This document shows positions 1-8,654 of a stretch of DNA of 17,500 bases, in pieces. The notes under the pieces are model-generated. The model made no database searches. It was not told where the DNA came from and worked only from the letters and a program-made list of their open reading frames with translations. Source of the stretch: Glandiceps talaboti. Its lineage: Eukaryota; Hemichordata; Enteropneusta; Spengelidae. Position numbers and translations under genes: made by a program. The first letter of the stretch is position 1. Every line of letters starts with the position of its first letter. Location of the stretch: contig NC_135565.1 of the NCBI RefSeq assembly GCF_964340395.1, forward strand, positions 7,094,242-7,111,741, written 5' to 3'.

Positions 1-717
1 TGTAGATATATTGATAAACAATGAATCCCTTTATAATATTCTCCCCACTGCTGCATGTATATACTTGTTACATAGTTAGGTCTACTCCCTCATCTCATTA
101 TGTATTCCAGCTATTTTTATAAGCGTGACTACGATTGTATATATATAGCGAGGGAATGTGCAGGTCTACCAGATAAAATCCATAGCAGTCCATTGGAGGT
201 GAGTTGATAATTATCTTAAATCTTACACGTTTTACAACTTTCAGAGAGGGGGGATGTTCATGTTGTGTTGCAGATATTTACGATGTTCTTTGTTAAGGGA
301 TTACGGTGATGATAACTTAGCAACACTGTGTTAAACAATCTGGCTCCCCAGTTCTTGATTACAATGATAAACTTCACCATTACTCTCGATTGCAGAAAAT
401 ACAGGAAAGACATAATATAACAGCAAAATTAATATTATACTATAATTTATTTTAAACAACTGTATAAACACGTTTTTTTCTGTGAGAACTAATGGGATCC
501 CAAAATGTTTCTGTATAATACGTCAACATTGAATTTTGACGTTAGAACCAAAGTGAAGGCGAGTTTTACACCATTCTTAAAAGTTGCTCAGCAAGCTTAA
601 ATGTTGTCACGATTTGCACCAATACTCGAAAAAGTAGACATTTTTGTTCAACGATTTTTTGTAATCCGATCAGTTAATTGTTAGTGTACATTTACTTATC
701 TATGAAAGGTGAATGCT

Positions 718-725
718 TATAAATA
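718..725 (+). promoter_or_regulatory. TATA-box candidate upstream of the hevein-like gene
   Basis: TATAAATA is followed by a GC-containing stretch and lies in a segment that is nearly identical at 15710-15717 in the second copy. Similarity between the copies stops about 20 bp further on, near where a start site would be expected. It is 1038 bp from the start codon, so it can only serve this gene if a non-coding first exon is spliced to the acceptor at 1698-1699. A GTAAAG donor candidate at 948 would give a leader exon of about 200 bp. The promoter assignment is inference. Confidence 0.4.
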
Positions 726-745
726 CCTGGACATTGTCATCGCAG

Positions 746-1601
746 ACCAGAAACATAGCTCGTCCAGCTGGAGCGATCAGATAGATCGTCCAGCTGAGAT
801 AATCCAGCCCTAGTTCATTCTTTACAGATCGAAGAGATCGTCCCTGAAGATTATTCTCTCCTCCCTCCTTCTCTCCCTTATTCTCCCTTTTTAAAAACAC
901 TCCAAATTACAACAGATATAGCCCAGAAGAGAGGCGTTTCTCAATGTGTAAAGCATATTAAAATCATACTACAATTCTTATTTAATTCAAGTTTCACGTC
1001 ACTAGTCATTCCAGATAGTTGATTGGATTGAAGTTCTTGATATCTGCATATAGTGACGTGATATTCAGATTATTATCTTACGTACCCAAGCGTATTACTT
1101 ATTAAAATATTCTTAAGAAATGTATCTAAAATACTTTACTATTAAAATATTCTTATGACAGGTGTTGCCGACTTTGAAATTGTAATAAGTTTGTATGATG
1201 TCAAACAGACGTTTGACGTCAGCCGCCAGTGCGTCTGCAATTTCGATAAAGCACATAATAGTTTCTTTTGTCTTAAGTTCCGCATTGTTAGTATGAACTT
1301 GATTTACTGCTAACAAAGGATATACAAATACAACTGGAGATCATTTTCACACTCTCAATGTTAATGATAAAAATACCTTTCTCCATTGTTTCACCCAGTT
1401 GCTTTCTTTTGTTACTCATGTTTCATTGTATCTAATTGGAATATCTTGCTTTGTGTTCAAACTTGTATATTGATTATGTTAAAGTGCTTGGTTTAAGACA
1501 ATAGAATCCATTAAATCGATACCATATTGGTTTTCTATCTGCAGTTTATGCTTTCTAGGTACAAAATATCTCAAGTTTATTTCTACGGTTGGAATGTATT
1601 T
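746..1601. other. Copy-1-specific block downstream of the TATA element
   Basis: Between two segments that align with the second copy, these roughly 856 bp have no visible counterpart; copy 2 has about 221 unrelated bp instead (15739-15959). The left breakpoint follows the conserved stretch after the TATA element, and the right one precedes the shared sequence ATTGTATC. The block holds a 15-bp direct repeat (ATTAAAATATTCTTA at 1101-1115 and 1141-1155) and a GTCCAGCTG motif repeated near 763 and 788. No terminal inverted repeats or target-site duplication are evident. Antisense ORFs of about 65 codons here look like chance ORFs. Confidence 0.65.
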
Positions 1602-1697
1602 GACAATTGTATCTCTTAAATTACATATTTGTAGATCAGGACTAAATTTTAGACTATAACAGATAAACCACATCAGTTGTTACTTTTTGGTGTTTTC

Positions 1698-1699
1698 AG
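1698..1699 (+). other. Splice acceptor in the 5' leader
   Basis: A T-rich tract ending GTGTTTTCAG precedes the coding exon by 56 bp and is kept in the second copy (AG at 16059-16060). It suggests that the signal-peptide exon starts at 1700 with a short piece of 5' UTR and that a further non-coding exon lies upstream. The upstream donor is not firmly identified. Confidence 0.45.
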
Positions 1700-1755
1700 A
1701 TTGAGAGGCTGACAAACATACTGTACCTTGCGTCATATCAGAACCTAGGCAGAGA

Positions 1756-3602
1756 ATGATGAAATTCGCCATTGCACTTTTCGTTGTGCTCGTAGCCATT
1801 GCCCAAGGGGAAGGTATGTATAATTAATAGTCAGAGTATTTTTCCGAAAAGAAAAACATCATAACGATGGTGTTTTTTTCAATGATAAACAGTTTCCTTT
1901 ATTTACGTTTGGAATGCAATGTATGTGGTAAATATTAATAAAGTCAGCAGCATCAAGAAAAATGGTGACGAAAGATGTAACTATGTCGTTATTTAGAACA
2001 GCAGCTCAAATACGAAACAAAGGATTATCGAAGCTTGAATATTTGTCAAAACATCTCCAAAATAAGAATGTCAGTTATGTAAAATGTAGGTCCCCCTTTA
2101 CTTGAGCCTTCACGTACTCTACAGTGTCATGTAGTCTAAGAGTATTTGTGAAGAGCAATAAATACAGATATTTCATTACACAAATACAGTTGCAATTATG
2201 GGTGATTAGATCACGTTGTTTGCGGTCATTAATCGTCGTCAAGTGTGCATGTGTGTGCATGCGTGCGTGTGTGCGCGTACCTGCTTGTGTGTGTGGAGGG
2301 GATGGATTATAATTTGAACACGCAGACAAGGAAACTTTTCGATCAAGAAACATTAACGTGCTCGGCAACAATTTGCTTCTGTACTTATTGCCTTGTTGAT
2401 ATATATCTAACTTTTTAGTGCAACATGTGAATATAGGTAAATAATGAGAAGCACATTCAAGTAGATAACAAGTTCCCACATTGTTTTAGTGTTCGTCCAT
2501 TCAAAATCAGTAGACAAGACTAATCTTTATTACATCTGCATGCAGATTAATGCAAAGTCTGATATTCGTGAAGTAGTCTAAAGAGATCGAATTTGCGCAT
2601 GCGTTACCCAAAAGGAGCAGACACTCAATGTTACAAAGGTTAGGTTTCAATTAATGATCATTATGAAGCCCTGTCATGGCTACCTATGAAGAGATCAAGG
2701 TACATGTACATTTATCTGTAGTTGTCTGGTACATAAAGTGTATAAGAGATCAACATACGTGCTTATTACGGGGTTATTTTTTCACACATGTATACCTATT
2801 ATGAATTGGTTAATTACTTGCGGGTATACAAATGAAAATTATGACAGACTTTCAAATAAAACAAGGTGTGCAGATAATCATACATTATCTGTTTGTTTTT
2901 CAAATTGCAAGTATTAGTTGTGGACTGTGTTCAGCGTACATTACCGGGGTTGTAATTGAGTGATAGTAAATTTGTACTATGGTATGAGCATGTTCTGGTA
3001 TATGGGATTAACCTAACCTGACGATTGCTAATGTTATCAATTATCGTATAATTATACTATAGTTTTAAAGAGGAACAAATTTATATTTTGTACATCGTGG
3101 ATTTAACACAACCATGTAGATTGTTTTGTATATATCCCGAGGTACCCCAAAATACGTTCAGTTCTCACGCGATCTGAGGTTCTCCAAAATGCAATTTCTT
3201 TAGGCTCAAGGCCAGCAAGGGAGGTTATTGAAAACGCCCCATTATGTTCTCTCGATCGTGAGTAAACTTCGACAAACAGAAATAAAAATATGTTTCAAAG
3301 TTTGTAATCCAACGGCCCTCGATGACTCTTGTTATTGGTTGTATTGTTCTGTGACCGTTGGTAATATTAAGTTGTTGTAGTGTGATGTGTTTCAATTCGT
3401 ACATATTTTTCGTTATATTAATGTAGAACCTGCCAAAAGTTGGAGAGATGACTTCCGTTGTGGACCCAATAATCCCCTAGCCGATGGCAGTCCAGCAGAG
3501 TGTGACCCTTCTGGATCTTATCCATGCTGTTCAACATATGGTTGGTGTGGTAGTACACCAACACACTGTGACTGTCCTGGTTGCACTGATTACAGGCATT
3601 AA
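1756..3602 (+). CDS. Secreted hevein-like (chitin-binding type 1-like) cysteine-rich peptide, two coding exons
   Basis: Coding exons are 1756-1813 and 3427-3602, giving 77 residues. Exon 1 encodes a signal peptide (Met-Met-Lys, then a hydrophobic run FAIALFVVLVAIAQG) and ends GAAG|GTATGT in phase 1. The acceptor is TTAATGTAG at 3418-3426, and the split codon gives Glu20. The mature part has eight cysteines at residues 31, 45, 53, 54, 60, 67, 69 and 72. The core CCSTYGWCGSTPTHC matches hevein spacing (CC-x5-C-x6-C) and its binding residues: Ser55, Tyr57 and Trp59 take the places of hevein Ser19, Trp21 and Trp23, and His66 that of Tyr30. The end, CDCPGCTDYR, is unlike plant hevein and resembles animal relatives as I recall them. 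The likely role is binding chitin or N-acetylglucosamine polymers outside the cell, as a defence or matrix peptide; this is inference. The start could equally be the second Met at 1759. Codon 3600-3602 is the stop if the exon is not spliced further. Confidence 0.82.
1814..3426 (+). other. Intron 1 of the hevein-like gene (phase 1, GT-AG)
   Basis: The donor is GTATGT at 1814 and the acceptor is TTAATGTAG, preceded by a T-rich tract around 3402-3417. The intron joins the signal-peptide exon to the domain exon in phase 1, the usual arrangement for secreted animal peptides. Most of it (to 3157) is shared with the second gene copy, except for the swapped block 2163-2585. It contains a TG-rich stretch near 2240-2300. 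Short ORFs inside it, including an antisense one of 134 codons spanning the TG-rich part, show no domain features and look fortuitous. Confidence 0.8.
2163..2585. other. Intron block specific to copy 1
   Basis: About 423 bp lie between shared flanks (AAGAGCAATAAA on the left and ATCGAATTTGCGCAT on the right). They show no visible similarity to the 424 bp at the same place in copy 2. The block contains an impure TG/CA-rich tract near 2245-2295. It may be the ancestral intron sequence, or a divergent or converted segment; no transposon ends are obvious. Confidence 0.6.
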
Positions 3603-4066
3603 AAACATTGTATTCTATCAACACAATACTAAATGTATGTATTACAAACTATTCTTCAAATTTCTTAAAAAGTTATCAACGAATATCTCCTACTAGTCAT
3701 CTAAGTAAAGTGTTCTAGAGTGAGTTATTTGAAATAAGTCGCTGCTTATAGATTTAGTTTTATACCATACAACTACGATTTATTCAACCTACACTAATGA
3801 CATACTGTTAAACAGACTTACTTACCTGACAACATTAAGTTCGTCTGGCAATAATTGGTTCTATGGCACCAGAAAGAACACACAAACATATAATGATGTG
3901 ATTGTAATTTGTCGTTGAATTGGGAAGAATGATACGTTAGCGTTGTAACTGTTGATGAGAAAACGACTTTGAACTTTTGTGAAATCATATTTATGGTATT
4001 CTAATATTGATACACGATTATAATTACTGAATGACCAGACAGATTCTATCATTCTCTCTTTTTCAG
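3596..4066 (+). other. Candidate non-canonical GC-AG intron 2
   Basis: Exon 2 contains TAC AG|GCATT, in which a GC donor at 3596-3597 would splice in phase 2 to the strong acceptor at 4065-4066. This would remove the stop codon at 3600 and join in frame to a short exon. The donor matches the GC-AG consensus only at AG|GC, so it is weak. It may instead be a former GT donor that lost its T, with translation now ending at the in-intron stop. Confidence 0.35.
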
Positions 4067-4270
4067 GCGGTATCCTCCCTATGTAGAGTTAAGATATGGA
4101 ATTAACTAACCTAGCTGTGATATGATGTAACGCATACAATTATCGTTGATATTGTAAGCTTGGCTTAAATATTTAAAACAAAAAAACAAAAAAAAAACGT
4201 TATTTCCTAGTTATTGTTTTCTTTATTGGAGAATCTGATCTTTGGAATAAAGTATCTGCAACAAACTGAA
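4067..4270 (+). other. Candidate terminal exon 3 and 3' UTR of the hevein-like gene
   Basis: A textbook acceptor precedes 4067: a pyrimidine tract of about 17 bases ending TTTTTCAG. If joined in phase 2 to exon 2, the exon reads RYPPYVELRYGIN and then stops at 4107-4109, replacing the final His with a short Tyr/Pro-rich tail and giving 89 residues. The AATAAA signal follows at 4246-4251, a sensible distance for a terminal exon. The acceptor and polyadenylation signal are visible; use of the exon is inference because its donor partner is non-canonical. Confidence 0.4.
4246..4251 (+). terminator. Polyadenylation signal candidate (AATAAA)
   Basis: AATAAA occurs 137 bp after the candidate exon-3 stop and about 645 bp after the exon-2 stop. 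It is the best-placed signal on this strand downstream of the gene. Cleavage would be expected near 4265-4280. The hexamer is common in AT-rich DNA, so the call rests on its position. Confidence 0.45.
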
Positions 4271-4279
4271 ATAATAGAC

Positions 4280-5080
4280 GTAGTTTTTATTCGTATGTTT
4301 TGTGAATTTACACCCTCCAGCAACTCTCTTGTTAGTTCGGCTGAGAACGATGTCAGTTCAAATTTCACAATCAGCTAGAAATAACAGATGTGCAAGTCAG
4401 AACTCTATTAATCATTTTCAAGACGTGCTTTGGACGAAATCTATCATTTTCCGTGATTTTTAACTGCGACAATGAAGATAAAATAACACCCACACGTGTA
4501 ATATACATGTTTACGTTAATTTTCGACGTATATTTCGATAACTCTTCCTAAGCAATGGCAAAGACCCAGATAAACTGACTCAAAAGTTCGGAAATCTTTT
4601 CAAACCAAGATAGATCTTGGAACAAATGTAAGGAGCGACACACTGCAATCCCGGTCTGTACTCTTACGCGATCAATTCCTACTTTCACACCAAGAACAAA
4701 AAATATACGACAAATACGATGTACTCACTTATCTAACACGCAGTATGTCTTGTTGGAGTCGAACCGATTGAAAATTTCAAGATGATGGGTAAATGTTTTA
4801 GTGCAAAAACACACGGATAAGTGTGTACAGATAGAGTGTCAAGCATCTCGAGTAGCGTCCACAAAATGCTAATTAGCCTATTGTATGCAAAAGAAAATCG
4901 TGTTGTAAATCGAATATCCTTTGATGTTTACCACAGTTGCGTATCCTGTTGCTGGAGGGTTTATGATTCAAGCAAGCGAGATTGAACTGTAACGTTTATC
5001 TTGAATTATAGTTGTTAGGCAGTGGTTGTTGATTATTGTTGCGTAGTATTCATTAAGATACAAACGTTAAACCCTGCAAG
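4280..5080. other. Intergenic, no gene seen
   Basis: This is AT-rich unique-looking sequence after the polyadenylation signal. No ORF with coding character, RNA gene or recognisable element was seen on either strand. The right end runs into the CATA microsatellite. Confidence 0.6.
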
Positions 5081-5083
5081 TCA

Positions 5084-5126
5084 ACATACATACATACATA
5101 CATACATACATACATACATACATACA

Positions 5127-5158
<32 letters not shown>

Positions 5159-5212
5159 CATACATACATCCATCCATCCATCCATCCATCCATCCATCCA
5201 TACATACATACA

Positions 5213-5242
<30 letters not shown>
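5084..5242. repeat. Compound tetranucleotide microsatellite (CATA)n-(CATC)n-(CATA)n
   Basis: About 83 bp of CATA/ACAT repeats run to about 5167, followed by about 34 bp of CATC repeats to about 5201, then CATA repeats to about 5241. One TATACA interruption occurs near 5155. The YIHT, MYVC and WMDG-type ORFs that cross it are translations of the repeat and are not genes. Confidence 0.97.
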
Positions 5243-5245
<3 letters not shown>

Positions 5246-5249
5246 GCAC

Positions 5250-6200
5250 AAAGAAGAAATCACACTTGACAAGCAAGGTGGTCACTAGTGATTGTAGCTG
5301 GCTCCCCTTGGTGTCATGACTTCTATCAATCAGATGTAATTGACCCATACAGCAGTTGGCAAACACTTTAAATTTCCAGGGTTGTCTCTGTGTGGAACCA
5401 CTTTTCTACTATCAATGATCTGGTCTTTACTATGTTAACACATGAAAGGAAAGCAGTATGTTTGATATAGCAATTGAGTGTTGGCTTTAGGAATATCATT
5501 GCTGATTAGTTTTATTGAGACTGTAGGCAACAATGTGAAAATCTCTACTCTCCCATCGTGTATTTCTGCTGCACTAGTGTAATTGAAAGTCCACCATAAT
5601 ATTAACTTAGTAACCATCCATGAAACCATTACCCCATATAAATGTATGAAACAACAGAGTGAAGCTTACAAAACACACGTGGATACTTGAAATGGCAAGA
5701 TTCGTCCAATTGAAATTATCACGGACCATAAAACCTATCGGTTTTAGCACTGTTATATTATAGTTGTATATTAAAAACTGTGTTAATACAGTTTACTGTA
5801 TGTTTCTGGTTTAGGTCTGGAAGCACATTCTCTAAAATGGACCGTGTAATGACGAACGGACCCTCTCGACATATTTGCATAATATAATACTTGTTTAAGG
5901 TTTAGGCTGTAACCGTCGCTGTTTCACTCATGCCTTACGTTGTTTACCTATGTAGTTCAATGGTGTGTGATGCTAGCATGAGATTTATGGGTAATGAATG
6001 ATGTCATGAATGTGGTAAAAGGTCATAACCTAAGGTTTGGAGCCCCCATTTTGTGTGTTTTCACGTATGAACGTCCGATCTTTGTTGTCAAAATTTGAGG
6101 ACATTCTGACATCCCTATACCTTACCGCCAATTACAAAAGTGTTTTTGTGTTCACGGAAGACTAGGCAGTCAACAGAAGTGAGATAGCACGTAAAGATTT
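5250..6200. other. Intergenic, no gene seen
   Basis: No convincing ORF, RNA or repeat family was recognised between the CATA microsatellite and the disrupted ORF at 6219. A pyrimidine tract ending TTTTTTCAG at about 6200-6207 could be a splice acceptor for the following ORF. Confidence 0.5.
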
Positions 6201-6218
6201 TTTTCAGTCAAATAAGGT

Positions 6219-6462
6219 ATGACAGCTACTTTGAACAACGAAGATGAATTTACTGTACAACAAGTCAATAATGGTAACGCTACAGAGACGGGAGATGAAC
6301 GGTGATAAACGTGGCCAGTGTAAAAATACGGAAGAGAATTATTCAGCAAACAGCACCACTACCGCAGTTGAGGACACGGACGTGATAGAAGATGAAAACA
6401 GAGAAAATGAAAACAGTGAACAAAGTCAGACAACTTTAGAAGTAACGACAACAATACATTAA
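6219..6462 (+). pseudogene. Acidic, Asn/Glu-rich ORF broken by a frame change; possible first coding exon remnant
   Basis: I do not recognise a family. From ATG 6219 the frame reads MTATLNNEDEFTVQQVNNGN and on to a stop at 6303-6305 (28 codons). The next frame, open from 6244, continues with similarly acidic, Asn/Thr/Glu-rich sequence (for example AVEDTDVIEDENRENENSEQ) to a stop at 6460-6462. The compositional continuity across the switch (about 6270-6300) suggests one reading frame that gained or lost a base, by mutation or sequencing error. Upstream, ATTTTTTTCAG near 6197-6207 resembles an acceptor, and GAAGTAACG near 6440 resembles a donor, so this could be an internal or first exon. It looks like a low-complexity intracellular tail. 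A chance ORF remains possible. Confidence 0.3.
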
Positions 6463-6469
6463 CATATTT

Positions 6470-6887
6470 TCAAAAGTATACATGTCAAGAAGTGAGGCTG
6501 AGGTTTACATAACGATGTCACTTTTCCTGCTTCATAAATAATTGTACTATAAAACTAAGCAAACAGAAAGTAGTTGCTTTCCTGTGCTTTGATTCCGTGT
6601 GTTCCTCGAAGCAGCCGTATGAATGAGAAGCAATATATTTAGATATATATTTATGAACTGCAAAATTAAAATTAAAATGTGCAATGTGTAAATACAGGAA
6701 GTAGAGAAGTTCATTATATATGCAAATATGCTAATGTTATGACAATTCCCAATTACTTGTCTACATATACATAATTATGTTTCTAAAAATAGCTGCAATA
6801 CACAACGTGGTGAGGAAGTAGATCTAACTATGTAACAAGTACATACATGCAGTGGGTGAAATCTTTAGATGGATTAATTTTCTCTTA
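6470..6887. other. Intergenic AT-rich stretch, no gene seen
   Basis: There are no ORFs or RNA structures of note. The stretch leads into repeat module A1. Confidence 0.5.
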
Positions 6888-7200
6888 TTAGACTGACCTG
6901 GTGGATGAAGAACAATCAATCATTTGTTATGCAAATATTGTCAACCTAGTAGCTATGTAAGTTTATATTTACTGGTAACCGCCTGAGGGCAGAGACCAAA
7001 ACAAAAACCAGATTTGTTTTTCATCACAACACTTTGTAATATTATAATAGTCTATCCTGTTGAACAAGATAGTTATAGAATTATTTATGCAAAGGTTAAC
7101 ACAAATAGGAGTGTTGGCTTTTTTGTTTATTTCAAGAATGTCTTGCCTCAGTGTACAAAATGCCTCTTCTAATAAATCAAAGCCAATGCCTATAACTCTT
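6888..7200 (+). repeat. Repeat module A, copy 1
   Basis: The sequence starting TTAGACTGACCTG recurs at 13385. The segment around GAGACC, GTCTATC and TTATGCAAAGGTTAAC, and the stretch after TTTCAAGAATGTCTTGC, recur at 11705-11945. It is followed by a CAGA microsatellite and then GACATTATAGCTTAAA, which also follows the CAGA tract near 14600. This is a dispersed local duplicate of unknown origin; no coding content was recognised. Confidence 0.75.
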
Positions 7201-7207
7201 GTATGTG

Positions 7208-7231
7208 ACAGGCAGACATACAGACATACAT

Positions 7232-7264
<33 letters not shown>

Positions 7265-7342
7265 GACAGACAGACAGACAGACCAACAGAGACAGAGACA
7301 GAGAGACAGAGACAGGCAGAGACAGACGGACAGACATACATA
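7208..7342. repeat. (CAGA)n microsatellite, imperfect
   Basis: CAGA and CATA units grade into GACAGA and AGAGACAG variants. ORFs across it on both strands (TDRQTDRQ and LSVCLSV types) are repeat translations. Confidence 0.95.
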
Positions 7343-7512
7343 CAAGAAACTGAAGAAAGAGTGATCCAGAGAGACGGAACGATGCAGAGGGACATTATAG
7401 CTTAAATTTGAATATAAGTAGCTACTTTGTAGGTGTAGCGGTTTGGTAGTATGACGCCACCAACGTTCGTCTTGGTTTGTGCTTTTGGATGGTCATGTGA
7501 TGTGTTTTATCG

Positions 7513-7779
7513 TTGTTAACGAATGCACACTCGTCTAAATTTCATGGACCCAGCCTTTTATCGTTAATGAACAGACTGAATATTGTTCCTGCTACTGAAT
7601 TTAGGAACAAGGGAGCTGATGTTCGAAAGCAAAAGGAGGTGATCGACATAATTAATGCTGCTGGGTCAAAGATCATTCACATAGTCAGCAAAGCCAGTGA
7701 ACTTGATGGTGCATCAAGTACCAATGCCTATGTTCTTATACTTGATTTGGTATTGTATGGTCAGTATAACGACCCTTAA
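7513..7779 (+). CDS. Unassigned ORF, possible exon
   Basis: The open frame runs to the stop at 7777-7779. The first ATG is at 7567, giving 70 residues (MNRLNIVPATEFRNKG...); the frame is open further upstream without an ATG, to about 7513. Composition is protein-like and not low-complexity: a basic segment (ADVRKQKEVIDI) is followed by IINAAGSKIIHIVSKAS and a hydrophobic stretch near the end (NAYVLILDLVLYGQ). No family is recognised. GGTCAGTAT near 7760 could act as a donor, which would make this part of a spliced gene. It could equally be a transposon fragment or chance; nothing nearby supports a promoter. Confidence 0.22.
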   Translation: MLTNAHSSKFHGPSLLSLMNRLNIVPATEFRNKGADVRKQKEVIDIINAAGSKIIHIVSKASELDGASSTNAYVLILDLVLYGQYNDP

Positions 7780-7789
7780 TTTCTTTATC

Positions 7790-8140
7790 GTGGTGTGTTC
7801 CACTCATCGCCGGATCATCAGATTACCAGATTGTTTAATCAGAGAGTACTACAAGAAGTTTGACTTGTTGATATTTTTTATTTCTTTCGACTATTCGATG
7901 CTGTATCCTCGAAGAGACCATGTGCTTTATGTAAATGAGGCAGTCTTTCGTCATCGTCGCATATAGAAATAGCGCGCCAAGTTCTGTACATGTGTTATGT
8001 TAGCCGTTTGCCGTTGAACATTTCCAGTAATTATCAACGACTGTGAACGCTATCCTGTGTGATTACCTTCATTGGTTGATATTGAGGAAGACTAAAGGGC
8101 CGTTGTGCCGTTCTGATCCGAGCCAGGGGTAATAATTGTA
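7790..8140. other. No gene supported
   Basis: An overlapping + strand frame stays open from 7697 to 7966 but has no recognisable features and is probably fortuitous. No repeats were identified before the G-run at 8169. Confidence 0.4.
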
Positions 8141-8323
8141 TTAGGGGTAGACCACTCGATATCCTGGTGGGGGGGGGGGGGCTTTGAAGATTGGTGGAGA
8201 GTCATTATTTTTTTTCCACCTGCTTGCCTGAGAATTATTTTTTCTCCTTCGTCTATGCTGGCAACTTTTTTTTCTTTGCTTCTTTGAGATATCTGGATTT
8301 TTTTTTACATCAATGTTAGACAC
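8141..8323 (-). mobile_element. SINE-like element fragment, inverted relative to the one near 10.2 kb
   Basis: On the minus strand this reads: poly-A/T-rich segments, then AATCTTC(A)AAGCCCC, a C-run, then CCAGGATATC and a GGTC-TACCCC-like end. The same order occurs on the plus strand at 10200-10290 (AATCTTCCAAGCCCC, C-rich, CCAGGATATC, TGGTCCATCCC). The two are therefore inverted copies of one element. This copy lacks the GCGC hairpin tail of the other, so it is truncated or diverged at that end. It includes a 13-base G run at 8169-8181. Confidence 0.55.
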
Positions 8324-8654
8324 CTACATTTGTTGCCACAATTTTTTCTGTTTGGTTTTCGCACACGGCGATACAGAGAGTAAAAAGATGCTATTCTATC
8401 ACACAGATTATATTTATATTTATAATTATAATTATATTAAGAATTATATTTGATTTTCAATTAAATAAACATCATTGACAGTTTTTATGCCATAGTATGG
8501 TGTCACACTGAAAATACAAATCGGAAACTTGATTGGTGAGCTCAAACATTTAGATAGACCGGTCAGTTTCTCCAGCTTGAAAGGATGGGGGTGTGGGGGT
8601 GTCAGTGTTTTTTTTCCATTCGGCCTACAAAAAGTCACTGACCCCCGTGAATAA

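Larger units (their letters stand above)
1..3157 (+). repeat. Segmental duplication, copy 1 (promoter, exon 1 and most of intron 1)
   Basis: This block aligns with 15007-17500 in the same orientation. Position 1 pairs with 15007 and position 3157 with 17500, and both window ends lie inside the duplication, so its true limits are not visible. By eye the aligned parts differ by scattered substitutions and small indels. Two internal blocks do not align (746-1601 and 2163-2585). The offset falls from 15006 at the left end to 14343 at the right end, mostly because the first unaligned block is longer here. The block contains the TATA element, a 5' splice acceptor, the signal-peptide exon and intron 1 of the hevein-like gene, so it marks a tandem gene duplication rather than a transposon. 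Confidence 0.93.

Noticed and set aside
2075-2479. A 134-codon antisense ORF
   Set aside because: It crosses a TG/CA-rich stretch (HTQAGTRTHARMHTHAH) inside the swapped intron block and has no counterpart in copy 2.
3387-3602. A start at ATG 3387 reading straight into the cysteine-rich exon
   Set aside because: It would lack a signal peptide and would read through the T-rich acceptor. The upstream signal-peptide exon in matching phase 1 is a much better start.
3418-3696. Frames overlapping the cysteine-rich exon on both strands
   Set aside because: They are shadows of the hevein-like exon without domain features.
5022-5366. Several overlapping ORFs on both strands rich in IHTY, MYVC or WMDG
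   Set aside because: They are translations of the CATA/CATC microsatellite in different frames.
7060-7405. ORFs rich in TDRQ and LSVC on both strands
   Set aside because: They come from the CAGA microsatellite; the flanking residues are not conserved in the module copies.
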